Assembly (NCBI GenBank): GCA_903849645.1
Contig: CAINJJ010000056.1
Span: 1-64,000 of the forward strand
Direction of reading: 5' to 3'
Origin: an uncultured Acidobacteriaceae bacterium
GTDB taxonomy: Bacteria; Acidobacteriota; Terriglobia; Terriglobales; Acidobacteriaceae
Length of the DNA stretch: 64,000 nucleotides
Shown here: one piece after another, positions 16,821 to 25,464 of the stretch
Layout of the letters: each line of letters begins with the position of its first letter
Position numbering within the stretch: the stretch's first letter is position 1
Notes under the pieces: model-generated
The model's database searches: none
The model's input: the letters and a program-made list of their open reading frames with translations, nothing else
Told to the model about the DNA's origin: nothing
Made by a program: the position numbers and the translations under genes

Positions 16821-18539
16821 CTAGCCCCGGTTGCCGGTCCTGGCCAGGCGCGGGACGGTGAGAAGGGCCACGGCAAAAAGGAAGATGGAGGCGGCGATGA
16901 ACTCCAGGTGGCCGTGGCGCAGATCTTCAAAGAGCAGCTTGACGGCGACCAGCCCAACGGTCGCATAGGCCAGACGGAGCAGTTCCAGGCGTCTCCAGTG
17001 TGAACCGGCATAGGCCAGGGCCACCGCGGCGCCGCAGAGGGTAAGTGTGCGCGCGAAGGCGATGTGGTGGACCTCTGGCGCAATGGCGAGGGCTGCCAGC
17101 CAAACGAACCCCTGCACGAGCCAGGCAGCGGCGGCGCCAACGGCGAGCACGGCGACCATGAGCCTGAGGGTCTTGGGGGCCCAGCCTTGCCGCGAGTCGG
17201 GCGGGCCGGCGGCGTAACAGATGACCGCTGCCAGGGAGACGATGGCAACGCTCCAGCCCGGCGCGACGGGAAGCGACCCGGCTAGGGCGCTGGGTATATA
17301 GCCAAACAGACCGGAACCAACGGCGGCGGCGGCGAGATAAAAGAGACCGTGCAGTTCAAGGGCCCGCCGGCCCAGGCGCGGCCCGAGAAGGGTGGCGGTG
17401 ATGGCGGCCGCTGCCAGGCAGGCCGAGAGCCCCAGCGGAGGCAAAGTCAACACGCAGCCGGTGGCAAGAAGGGCCGCGCTCCATCCGCCAAACACGGTGC
17501 TGTTGCGTGGATCTTCCGCCTTTTCAAAGAGGAGGGAAACCGCCGCGTAGCCGGCCGCCGAGAGCGCAAGGCAGATCAGGCCAAACGCCGTTCGCCCGCC
17601 CTGAGGAACAAAGTAAAGCACGCTCAAGGCCGCCAGCAGAAAGGCGAGCATTGACTGGACGGTTTCAAAGATGCTGATTCTCTGCCGCAACACAGTAACC
17701 CGCAGGGTGACGCTTGCGGCGAAGATGAGGAAGAGCAATGCGCTGGGCAGCAGGAGGCCCACGGCGCTGAGCGCCGGGTACTCGGCGCGCGCGGCTGCCG
17801 GCCCGGAGTAGATGAAGAGCACAGCCCAGACCGCGAGGTCCGCGGCCAGGGCCACCATCGGCCGCACGCTCAGCTCATGGTTGCGCTCGGCCGCATATTC
17901 GCAGATGAGCACCATGAGCAGCAGCACCCAGAGAAAGGGCATCAGGTCGTGGGTGGCAATCGCGAGGGCGAGCGCCACCGCGGCGGCTGTCCCATTGGCG
18001 ACCCAGAAGACGGGCGCGAGGTCGCGCTTCCAGGCCAGCACCGATGCCGCCAATACAAACGCGCCCAGGAGGGCGGCGGCCGCGGCGGCGGGCAGGACCT
18101 TGAAGCGCAGGGTGAGTTCCCAAAGCATGGGAGCGAGAATCAGCGCCGAGGTGCCGGCATAAACGCCGCTGGCCAGCAAGGCTCCGGCGGGGATGCGCAC
18201 AGCCCCCACGAGCCACAGGATTGCGTAGGCGATGGCAAGGGCCGCAATGGCGGTTTTGGGCAGTGAACTGGATTCAGCGACGGCGCGGAGCACATAGGCT
18301 CCGGCGATGCCCAGCATGGCCTTGCCCAGCACGGAGAACAAGCTGCCGGCCTGCGCCAGCGAAGGGGCTTCCTCGCCTTGCCGCGCCAAGGCGGCCGCGG
18401 CGGATTGCGGTTCAAAGGACTGAGCGGATTCATCGGCGAGGGCCGCGGGCTGTTCCAGGACGGCGACGCGCCGCTCCAGCATCTCGACCCGCAAGGTCAG
18501 CCGTTCGAGTACATCGGGAAGATCTTCCATACATTCCAC
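16821..18539 (-). CDS. DUF2339-like polytopic membrane protein
   Basis: 572 aa. A short N-terminal coiled coil (DVLERLTLRVEMLERRVAVLEQ) is followed by a linker and about fifteen hydrophobic segments rich in Ala and Leu. This matches the DUF2339 architecture (coiled coil, then many membrane spans). No catalytic motif is seen and the function is unknown. It is the last gene of the minus-strand redox cluster, 26 nt after the NrfD gene, so it may be co-transcribed with it. Confidence 0.7.
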   Translation of the reverse strand: MECMEDLPDVLERLTLRVEMLERRVAVLEQPAALADESAQSFEPQSAAAALARQGEEAPSLAQAGSLFSVLGKAMLGIAGAYVLRAVAESSSLPKTAIAALAIAYAILWLVGAVRIPAGALLASGVYAGTSALILAPMLWELTLRFKVLPAAAAAALLGAFVLAASVLAWKRDLAPVFWVANGTAAAVALALAIATHDLMPFLWVLLLMVLICEYAAERNHELSVRPMVALAADLAVWAVLFIYSGPAAARAEYPALSAVGLLLPSALLFLIFAASVTLRVTVLRQRISIFETVQSMLAFLLAALSVLYFVPQGGRTAFGLICLALSAAGYAAVSLLFEKAEDPRNSTVFGGWSAALLATGCVLTLPPLGLSACLAAAAITATLLGPRLGRRALELHGLFYLAAAAVGSGLFGYIPSALAGSLPVAPGWSVAIVSLAAVICYAAGPPDSRQGWAPKTLRLMVAVLAVGAAAAWLVQGFVWLAALAIAPEVHHIAFARTLTLCGAAVALAYAGSHWRRLELLRLAYATVGLVAVKLLFEDLRHGHLEFIAASIFLFAVALLTVPRLARTGNRG

Positions 18540-18565
18540 CCGAGAAAATGAAACCGTACTTTGCC

Positions 18566-19744
18566 TCAGTCTCCGGCAGCGGCGGCTTCCGCGGCCTTCT
18601 CAGGCCACGGCGGCAGCAGCTTGACAAAGACCCACAGAAAGACCAGCGGCAAGAGCGTCAGAAAGACAGCCACCAGGAGCCCTTCGCGCGTCACCAGGGT
18701 CATCTTGTAGGTGGTGTAGCCGAGAAAGCTCTTTGAGAACAACTGCCCGCCGATCACCACATTCCAGCGCATGGCGAAGATGCCCACCAGGGTCAGGCAG
18801 CCGGCCACCACATACATCCGCTTGCGCACAATCTCGTTCAGCTTCACCACCTGCGTGATGCCCAGCAGGATGATGGGCGTCAGAGTGCCCAGGCAAATCT
18901 GAATGACGATGTGCGGAATATAAAGCTGCGTATGAACCAGGAAGTTGAGGCTGCGGAACGACTCGTCGGCCTCATAGATGCGGTGGATCAGGTCGAGCAT
19001 CTCCAGGCTGAAGTCGATGATGAAGATGTAGAAGAGGTACATCGCGATGGTGTCCACGCAATGCACGTCGATCTTCTGCCCGCGCAACCTGGTGGCCGCC
19101 ATGTAAAGCAGCATGACCCCCGCGATGCCCGACACCATGGCCGAGAAGATGAAGACCACGGGCATCAGCGGAGAGGACCACCAGGGGTTGGCCTTGATGG
19201 AGCCGAAGATGAAGCCGACGTAGCCGTGCAGCATGAAGGCCGAGGGGATGCCGATAAGCGTGACGATCCAGCCCACCTTGTCGTCAATCGCCAGCGCCCG
19301 CTCGCTGATGTTGGTGGAGCCGAGGGTCATGATGCCGTAGACCAGCCGCAGCAAGCCCTTCGAACTCTGATAGAGCATCACGATGTCGCGGCGGTAGTCG
19401 AGCCAGATCTCCAGCACCAGCACAGCCATCAGGTACCACAGGTACACATAGCCGAACATGGCCATGGCCGAGGTCGAGTGGGGCGTGAAATACATCTCCG
19501 GCGAACGCTCCGGGTGGCCCAGGTGCAACTGTAGAGGCAGGGGCGCCACCAGCAAAAACGACAGCGCCGTCAGCAGCGCCAGCCGGTAGGTGGGCTTGAC
19601 CGCCTCAACCCGGAATACCCGCTCCAGCGAGGCCAGAATGAACGCGCCAGCGACCAGTCCCGTGATGAAAGGGTACAGGACGATCAACACGCTCCACTGG
19701 AGCCCCACTTCGTTTGGATACATGAAGCCTTCAACACCGTTCAT
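18566..19744 (-). CDS. NrfD/PsrC-type quinone-interacting membrane subunit
   Basis: 392-aa membrane protein with eight to ten spans, of the NrfD/PsrC polysulfide-reductase membrane-subunit family. Typical features are the first spans with GLVAGAFILASLERVF and the LHLGHPERSPEMYFTPHSTSAM stretch following a membrane segment. These subunits exchange electrons between membrane quinones and an attached ferredoxin subunit. It follows the four-cluster ferredoxin gene by 46 nt in the same operon. ATG 19744 begins MNGVEGFMYPNEVG. Confidence 0.9.
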   Translation of the reverse strand: MNGVEGFMYPNEVGLQWSVLIVLYPFITGLVAGAFILASLERVFRVEAVKPTYRLALLTALSFLLVAPLPLQLHLGHPERSPEMYFTPHSTSAMAMFGYVYLWYLMAVLVLEIWLDYRRDIVMLYQSSKGLLRLVYGIMTLGSTNISERALAIDDKVGWIVTLIGIPSAFMLHGYVGFIFGSIKANPWWSSPLMPVVFIFSAMVSGIAGVMLLYMAATRLRGQKIDVHCVDTIAMYLFYIFIIDFSLEMLDLIHRIYEADESFRSLNFLVHTQLYIPHIVIQICLGTLTPIILLGITQVVKLNEIVRKRMYVVAGCLTLVGIFAMRWNVVIGGQLFSKSFLGYTTYKMTLVTREGLLVAVFLTLLPLVFLWVFVKLLPPWPEKAAEAAAAGD

Positions 19745-19790
19745 AACCCCTCACCCATCTCTCGAATCAACCTGTTCATCCGTCAATCCC

Positions 19791-20522
19791 TTATCGAACC
19801 GAGCCGTCAAGGCCGTTATAGAAGGCCTTGGCGCCGGTGGCCATCTGCGGCTTGAGCACCTGCACGTTGTGGGTCTTGAGGAACTCGTGAATCGGATCCT
19901 TGGGATTCTTGAGGTCCACAAGCTGGCGCGCGCCGGTGGGGCAGGTCTCGCAGCAGGCAGTCGTCAAGCCCTGCGTAATGCGGTGGTAGCAGAGCGTGCA
20001 CTTGTCGGCAACGTCCTTTTGCGGATGAATATAGCGGCAGCCATAGGGGCAGGCCTGCACACAATAGGCGCATCCCAGGCAATATTTCTGGTCCACCAGC
20101 ACCACGCCGTCGGGCGCAACAAACGTAGCGCCCACCGGGCACACCTGCGTGCACGGCGAGTCAGCGCATTGGTTGCACATCTTGGGGACAAAGAAGTACT
20201 TCTTGTCGTCTTCCTGCGCCATCGGGAATCCGTCCTTGCCCCCGTTCGGCGAAATCACCTGGGGTTCGGTCATATCTTCGTCGGTGACGTGATACCGCTC
20301 CACCCAGGTGCGGAAGTGGCCGTCCGGCACGTCGTTCTCCGTGGCGCAGGCGCGCACGCAGTTGCCGCAGCCGATGCACTTGGTCACGTCGATGAGCATG
20401 CCCCACCAGTGGTCGCTCATCCTGTAGTTGGGCGAGTCTTCGGGAGTGCCGGCGAGCACGGACTTCCATGCAACGGCCGCCGCCGGCAACAGGATCAGCA
20501 TTTGACGCCGATTGAACTTCAC
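19791..20522 (-). CDS. Four-cluster ferredoxin subunit (NrfC/DmsB-like), Tat-type N-terminus
   Basis: 243 aa with sixteen-cysteine periodicity for four [4Fe-4S] clusters: CIGCGNCVRAC (49-59), CNQCADSPCTQVCPVGA, CLGCAYCVQACPYGC, and CTLCYHR with CCETCPTGA. The N-terminus FNRRQMLILLPAAAVAW resembles a Tat signal/anchor, so the protein is probably outside the membrane. It passes electrons between the NrfD subunit and the cytochrome. Its GTG start at 20522 overlaps the cytochrome stop (GTGA), showing translational coupling. Confidence 0.92.
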   Translation of the reverse strand: MKFNRRQMLILLPAAAVAWKSVLAGTPEDSPNYRMSDHWWGMLIDVTKCIGCGNCVRACATENDVPDGHFRTWVERYHVTDEDMTEPQVISPNGGKDGFPMAQEDDKKYFFVPKMCNQCADSPCTQVCPVGATFVAPDGVVLVDQKYCLGCAYCVQACPYGCRYIHPQKDVADKCTLCYHRITQGLTTACCETCPTGARQLVDLKNPKDPIHEFLKTHNVQVLKPQMATGAKAFYNGLDGSVR

Positions 20523-21088
20523 TTTGCACCTCCCGCATCGATGGCCGGACTATGCGGCTGGTGGCAGGTCTCGCAGGGCAGACCGTTGGAGTGTTCCGCA
20601 ATCACAACCTGCGGAAAGCCCTTGGGCTTGGCCGCGCTTGCGGCGTGGCAGCGGGCGCAGAGAACCGCCGTGTCAGGCCGTTCCGGCACCACCGAAGACG
20701 GATCGTCGGCGTGGCGCACAACCGGGGGGTCGGCAACGGGCCGTGGAATGGCGAGCGCGACCAGCTTCTGCAGCATGTCGGGCGCCGGCTCCGCGGGTGC
20801 GGGCAACCGCCTGGCGAGCGCGCCGTGGCAGGCTTCGCAGTTCACATGCGCATGCTTGCCCGCATTCTTCTTCTCCGCCACATCGGAGTGGCAGGCCTCG
20901 CATGCGTCATGTCCGGAGAACTTGACCGGATGAGCGGCTATCTCGCCCATCGCGGCGCCGCGATAGTGACCATACTGCCCGAAGCTCTTGGGCACCACGT
21001 AGTGGCGCACCACAAGAAAGATCAGGAAGGCGAGAACGAAGAGTCCCGCAAACCGGAAAAGATGCCCCGCATCCTTGAAGACACTCAT
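20519..21088 (-). CDS. Membrane-anchored tetraheme cytochrome c
   Basis: 189 aa with one N-terminal membrane helix (FRFAGLFVLAFLIFLVVRHY) and four CxxCH heme sites at 63-67, 84-88, 144-148 and 172-176, like NrfB/NapC-like or cytochrome c3/c7-type subunits. It probably carries electrons on the outer face. First gene of the operon; GGAAAGGG precedes the ATG at 21088. No molybdopterin or nitrite-reductase catalytic subunit lies nearby, so the terminal reaction is unknown. Confidence 0.9.
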   Translation of the reverse strand: MSVFKDAGHLFRFAGLFVLAFLIFLVVRHYVVPKSFGQYGHYRGAAMGEIAAHPVKFSGHDACEACHSDVAEKKNAGKHAHVNCEACHGALARRLPAPAEPAPDMLQKLVALAIPRPVADPPVVRHADDPSSVVPERPDTAVLCARCHAASAAKPKGFPQVVIAEHSNGLPCETCHQPHSPAIDAGGAK

Positions 21089-21154
21089 GAAGCCCTTTCC
21101 ATTTGAACCCGTACCGGCAGTTTTCGCAGATTCATTCAGGTGTGATCTGGAACA

Positions 21155-21171
21155 TTCCCAACAAATGGGAA
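21155..21171. promoter_or_regulatory. Palindrome TTCCCA-N5-TGGGAA in divergent promoter region
   Basis: Perfect 6-bp arms with spacer ACAAA, 67 nt upstream of the cytochrome start and in the 239-nt region shared with folD. Possible operator; the regulator is unknown. Confidence 0.4.
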
Positions 21172-21196
21172 CGTACAGGAGTTCGCATCACGTTTG

Positions 21197-21216
21197 TATG
21201 TGAGGAAAATCACATA
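21197..21216. promoter_or_regulatory. CRP/FNR-type binding site
   Basis: TATGTGA-GGAAAA-TCACATA: a perfect 20-bp palindrome containing the exact CRP consensus TGTGA-N6-TCACA. It lies between the cytochrome-ferredoxin-NrfD operon (starts 21088, minus) and folD (starts 21328, plus). About 110 nt upstream of the redox operon, it suits an activator of the CRP/FNR superfamily. The motif match is direct; the identity of the regulator is inference. Confidence 0.7.
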
Positions 21217-21327
21217 GGGACGTGACGTTCCCTGGCAATGCGCCGGGCAATGATCCCCCTGGCCCTCAGCCGCTTGCAGCAGTTCAATTTAGGGCCGAAG
21301 CGGTACGATGATCTCAGGGAGAGCAGG

Positions 21328-22242
21328 ATGCCAACCATTCTCGACGGCGCCGCCATTGCCGCGGCCATCAAGCTGGAAGTGGCGGAGGAAGTGAAGGCGC
21401 TGGCGGCGCAGGGTGTGCGGCCGGGCCTGGCGGCGGTGCTGGTGGGCAACCTGGCCGCCTCCGAGATTTATGTGCGCAGCAAGGTGCAGAGCTGCGCCGA
21501 CCTCGGCATCTACAGCGACTTGATCACCCCGCCCGCGGATGTCACCACGGAAGACATGCTCGACCTCGTGTCCGCCCTCAACAGCCGCGACGACATCGAC
21601 GGCATCCTCATCCAGTTGCCCCTGCCCGCGCACGTGGATACCAAGGCCCTGCTCGACGCGGTCTCGCCGGCAAAGGACGTGGACGGATTTCACCCGGTCA
21701 ACGCGGGGCGGCTCCAGGCAGGCCGCCCGGCGCTCGCACCCTGCACGCCCGCGGGCATCATTGAGATTCTCAAGCGCAGCGGCATTGCCATCGCGGGGCA
21801 ACATGCGGTGGTGGTGGGCCGCAGTGACATTGTGGGCAAGCCAGCCGCCATGCTCCTGCTGCATCAAAACGCCACCGTCACCATCTGCCACTCCAAGACG
21901 CGCGACCTGCCCGCGATCACGCGCCAGGCGGACATCCTGGTGGCCGCCATCGGCCGCGCCGGCTTCATTACCCCCGAGATGGTGCAGCCCGGCGCCACCA
22001 TCATCGACGTCGGCATCAACCGCATCACCGACCGGGCCGAGTTTGACCGCTTTTTTGCGGGAGACGCCAAGCGCGAGGCCACCTTCCTCAAGCGCGGTTC
22101 GACGCTGGTGGGGGACGTGCATCCCAAGGCGTTCGAGATGGCCGGGGCCTATACGCCGGTCCCCGGCGGCGTAGGTCCGCTGACCATCGCCATGCTGATG
22201 GCCAACACCGTGCGCGCCGCCAGGATGCGGCGAGGGCTCTAG
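21328..22242 (+). CDS. folD: Bifunctional methylene-THF dehydrogenase/cyclohydrolase FolD
   Basis: Interconverts 5,10-methylene-THF and 10-formyl-THF in one-carbon metabolism. It is 304 aa. Signatures: AASEIYVRSKVQSCADLGI (K of the YxxxK catalytic pair), ILIQLPLPAHVDTKALLDAVSPAKDVDGF, and the NADP-binding VVGRSDIVGKPAAMLLL and GGVGPLTIAMLM. ATG 21328 starts at the conserved MPTILDG; AGGGAGAGCAGG lies just upstream. It is followed after 1 nt by coaE. Confidence 0.97.
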   Translation: MPTILDGAAIAAAIKLEVAEEVKALAAQGVRPGLAAVLVGNLAASEIYVRSKVQSCADLGIYSDLITPPADVTTEDMLDLVSALNSRDDIDGILIQLPLPAHVDTKALLDAVSPAKDVDGFHPVNAGRLQAGRPALAPCTPAGIIEILKRSGIAIAGQHAVVVGRSDIVGKPAAMLLLHQNATVTICHSKTRDLPAITRQADILVAAIGRAGFITPEMVQPGATIIDVGINRITDRAEFDRFFAGDAKREATFLKRGSTLVGDVHPKAFEMAGAYTPVPGGVGPLTIAMLMANTVRAARMRRGL

Positions 22243-22243
22243 C

Positions 22244-22939
22244 TTGCTGCGCGTTGGTCTCACCGGCGGTCTGGGCAGCGGCAAGAGCACCGTCGCCGCC
22301 TTCTTGCGCTCGCTGGGCGCCGAGGTCATTGAAGCCGACGAGTTGGGCCGCGCGCTGATGGAACCGGGGCAGGCGGTCTTCGCGGAGATCGTCCGCATCT
22401 TCGGCTCTGGGGTCGTCGGCTCCGATGGCCGCCTGAACCGTGCGCGGCTGGCCGAGCTGGCCTTCCAGGGCGGGCGCGTCAATGAGTTGAACGCCATCGT
22501 GCACCCGGCCGTGATTGCCGCCCAGCGGCTGTGGATGGAGCAGGTCTTTGCGCGCAATCCCGCCGCCGTGGCGGTGATTGAGTCGGCGCTCATCTTCGAG
22601 GTGGAGCGCGACGCCCGGGCCAGGGGCGAAGAGGAGACCGTTCTGGCCGACTGGCGGCGGCGCATCGACCGCGTAGTGGTCGTCACCGCTCCCGACGAGG
22701 TAAAGGTGGCCCGCTACGCGGCCCGACTCGCCCAATCCGGAGCCGACCCCGCGCGCGCCGAGGCCGATGCCCGCGTTCGCCTGGCGCACCAGATTCCCGA
22801 CGCCGTCAAGGCCGCCAAGGCCGACTATATTCTGGAAAACACGGGAGACAGGGCGGCACTCCAGGCCCAGGTGGAGGCCCTCTGGCTGCGGCTGCGCGAA
22901 GAGAGCAACAATTCTCTCCGGGACGAGTCTTTAGAATAA
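22244..22939 (+). CDS. coaE: Dephospho-CoA kinase CoaE
   Basis: Last step of coenzyme A synthesis: phosphorylates the 3'-hydroxyl of dephospho-CoA. It is 231 aa. P-loop GLGSGKST at 9-16, then EADELGRALMEPG and IVHPAVIA, with the lid region around ADWRRRIDRVVVV. It starts at TTG 22244, 1 nt after the folD stop, implying coupled translation. An insert around residues 120-145 (ARARGEEETVLADW) lengthens the family core slightly. Confidence 0.93.
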   Translation: MLRVGLTGGLGSGKSTVAAFLRSLGAEVIEADELGRALMEPGQAVFAEIVRIFGSGVVGSDGRLNRARLAELAFQGGRVNELNAIVHPAVIAAQRLWMEQVFARNPAAVAVIESALIFEVERDARARGEEETVLADWRRRIDRVVVVTAPDEVKVARYAARLAQSGADPARAEADARVRLAHQIPDAVKAAKADYILENTGDRAALQAQVEALWLRLREESNNSLRDESLE

Positions 22940-23025
22940 GAATTGGCAGCCGCGCTTCTTGGGAGTGGAACCGGGGCGCTCAGCGGCCGTATCCATACTG
23001 AAAGGTCTTATCAGGTTCAAGAGCC

Positions 23026-24180
23026 ATGAAACTGCGCCGGGTTCTATTGGTCGTTCTATTGGTGGGTGGATTCTGGTATCTCACCACCCACCTTTCTCAA
23101 GGTCTGAGCCATTTTTCGCTCTTCAACGCGAGCAGCTCCGGGTCCCCGCTGGAGCTGACGGAGGCGCAGGCCGCCCCCGCCTACGACGCCGAGGAGCAGA
23201 ACAATATCGGCATCTACAAGCGGGTGCTGCCATCGGTGGTCAACATCACCTCCACCACCCTGGTTTTCAACTTCTTTTACGGAACAGTGCCGCAGCAGGG
23301 CCAGGGCTCGGGCTTCATCCTCGACAAGTCCGGCCACGTCCTCACCAACTATCACGTGGTGGAGAATGCCAATCGCGGCATCGAGGTGATGCTGAGCAAC
23401 AAGCACAGCTACAAGGCCAAAGTCGTCGGCACGGACCGTGTCCACGACCTCGCCCTGCTGCAGATTGACGCGCCAAACCTGCAGGCGGTCACCTTGGCCG
23501 ACTCCGCCGACCTGGCCGTGGGACAGAAGGTCTACGCCATCGGCAACCCCTTCGGGCTCAGCGGCACCATGACCCGCGGCATCATCAGCTCCATCCGCTC
23601 CATCAAGAACGCCGACGGCGCGCCCATTGAAGACGCCATCCAGACCGACGCCGCCATCAATCCCGGCAACTCCGGCGGCCCGCTGCTCAACTCGCGGGGG
23701 GAAGTCATCGGCATTAATACGATGATCGCCTCCAACGGCGCGGACCAGAGCTCCGGCATCGGCTTTGCCATCCCCATCAACACGGCCAAGGCCGTCCTGT
23801 CGGACCTGACCCGCTATGGCCGCGTGAAGCGCCCCTCGCTGGGCATTGTCTCCTACGCCATTGGCCCCGAGCTTGCCTCGCAGATGGGCCTCGCCGTCGA
23901 GCAGGGAGTTCTGGTGCAGAAGGTGGTTCCCGGCGGCGCTGCCGAGAGGGCCGGCCTGCGCGGCGGCACACAGCAGGCCTATGTGGGCAACACCCCCATC
24001 ATGCTGGGCGGCGACCTCATCGTCGCGGTGGACGGCCAGGAAGTGACCGACCCCCAGGACATCAACGCCCTCATGGACAAGCACCAGGCAGGCGACACCA
24101 TCAGCGTCACCATCTATCGCGGAAGCAAGCAGATCACGCTCAAGCTGATCCTGGGAGAAGCGCGCGGAGTCGCCACTTAG
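23026..24180 (+). CDS. HtrA/DegP-type serine protease with PDZ domain
   Basis: 384-aa envelope protease. An N-terminal signal anchor (about residues 6-20) is followed by a trypsin-like domain with triad H110 (TNYHVVE), D141 (VHDLALL) and S216 (NPGNSGGPL), then a single C-terminal PDZ domain (about 275-375). One PDZ domain makes it DegS/HhoB-like rather than DegP-like. It degrades or senses misfolded envelope proteins. It stands 86 nt after coaE with its own leader. Confidence 0.92.
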   Translation: MKLRRVLLVVLLVGGFWYLTTHLSQGLSHFSLFNASSSGSPLELTEAQAAPAYDAEEQNNIGIYKRVLPSVVNITSTTLVFNFFYGTVPQQGQGSGFILDKSGHVLTNYHVVENANRGIEVMLSNKHSYKAKVVGTDRVHDLALLQIDAPNLQAVTLADSADLAVGQKVYAIGNPFGLSGTMTRGIISSIRSIKNADGAPIEDAIQTDAAINPGNSGGPLLNSRGEVIGINTMIASNGADQSSGIGFAIPINTAKAVLSDLTRYGRVKRPSLGIVSYAIGPELASQMGLAVEQGVLVQKVVPGGAAERAGLRGGTQQAYVGNTPIMLGGDLIVAVDGQEVTDPQDINALMDKHQAGDTISVTIYRGSKQITLKLILGEARGVAT

Positions 24181-24213
24181 AGCTTTTCCAATTCACTGCG
24201 GACCTGAGTGCCC

Positions 24214-24249
24214 CATCCATTGCGCGTCTTGCAGCGCAATGGGTGGGAG
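24214..24249. repeat. REP-like palindrome after the HtrA gene
   Basis: CCCATCCATTGCGC (24214-24227) and GCGCAATGGGTGGG (24236-24249) pair at 13 of 14 positions around an 8-nt loop. A related hairpin ending ...AATGGGTGGG is found at 50904-50934, so this is a repeat family. It also may end transcription between the convergent protease and mutY genes. Confidence 0.75.
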
Positions 24250-24342
24250 GCAGCCAAAGTTCGGGCTTAGCTGTTCCAGGAAAATGCTTGAAACCCCTCA
24301 AAAGCTGAAGCGCGACCAGGAGTCAGTGCGCAAGGCCGCGCC

Positions 24343-25428
<1,086 letters not shown>

Positions 25429-25464
25429 GCGCTCAGATTAAGCCATCCAGCCGCTCGCGCCGGG

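Noticed and set aside
20519-21088. NrfH/NapC quinol dehydrogenase identity for the cytochrome
   Set aside because: It has one membrane helix and four hemes, but spacing and lack of the NapC quinol-site sequence do not support it; called only a tetraheme cytochrome.
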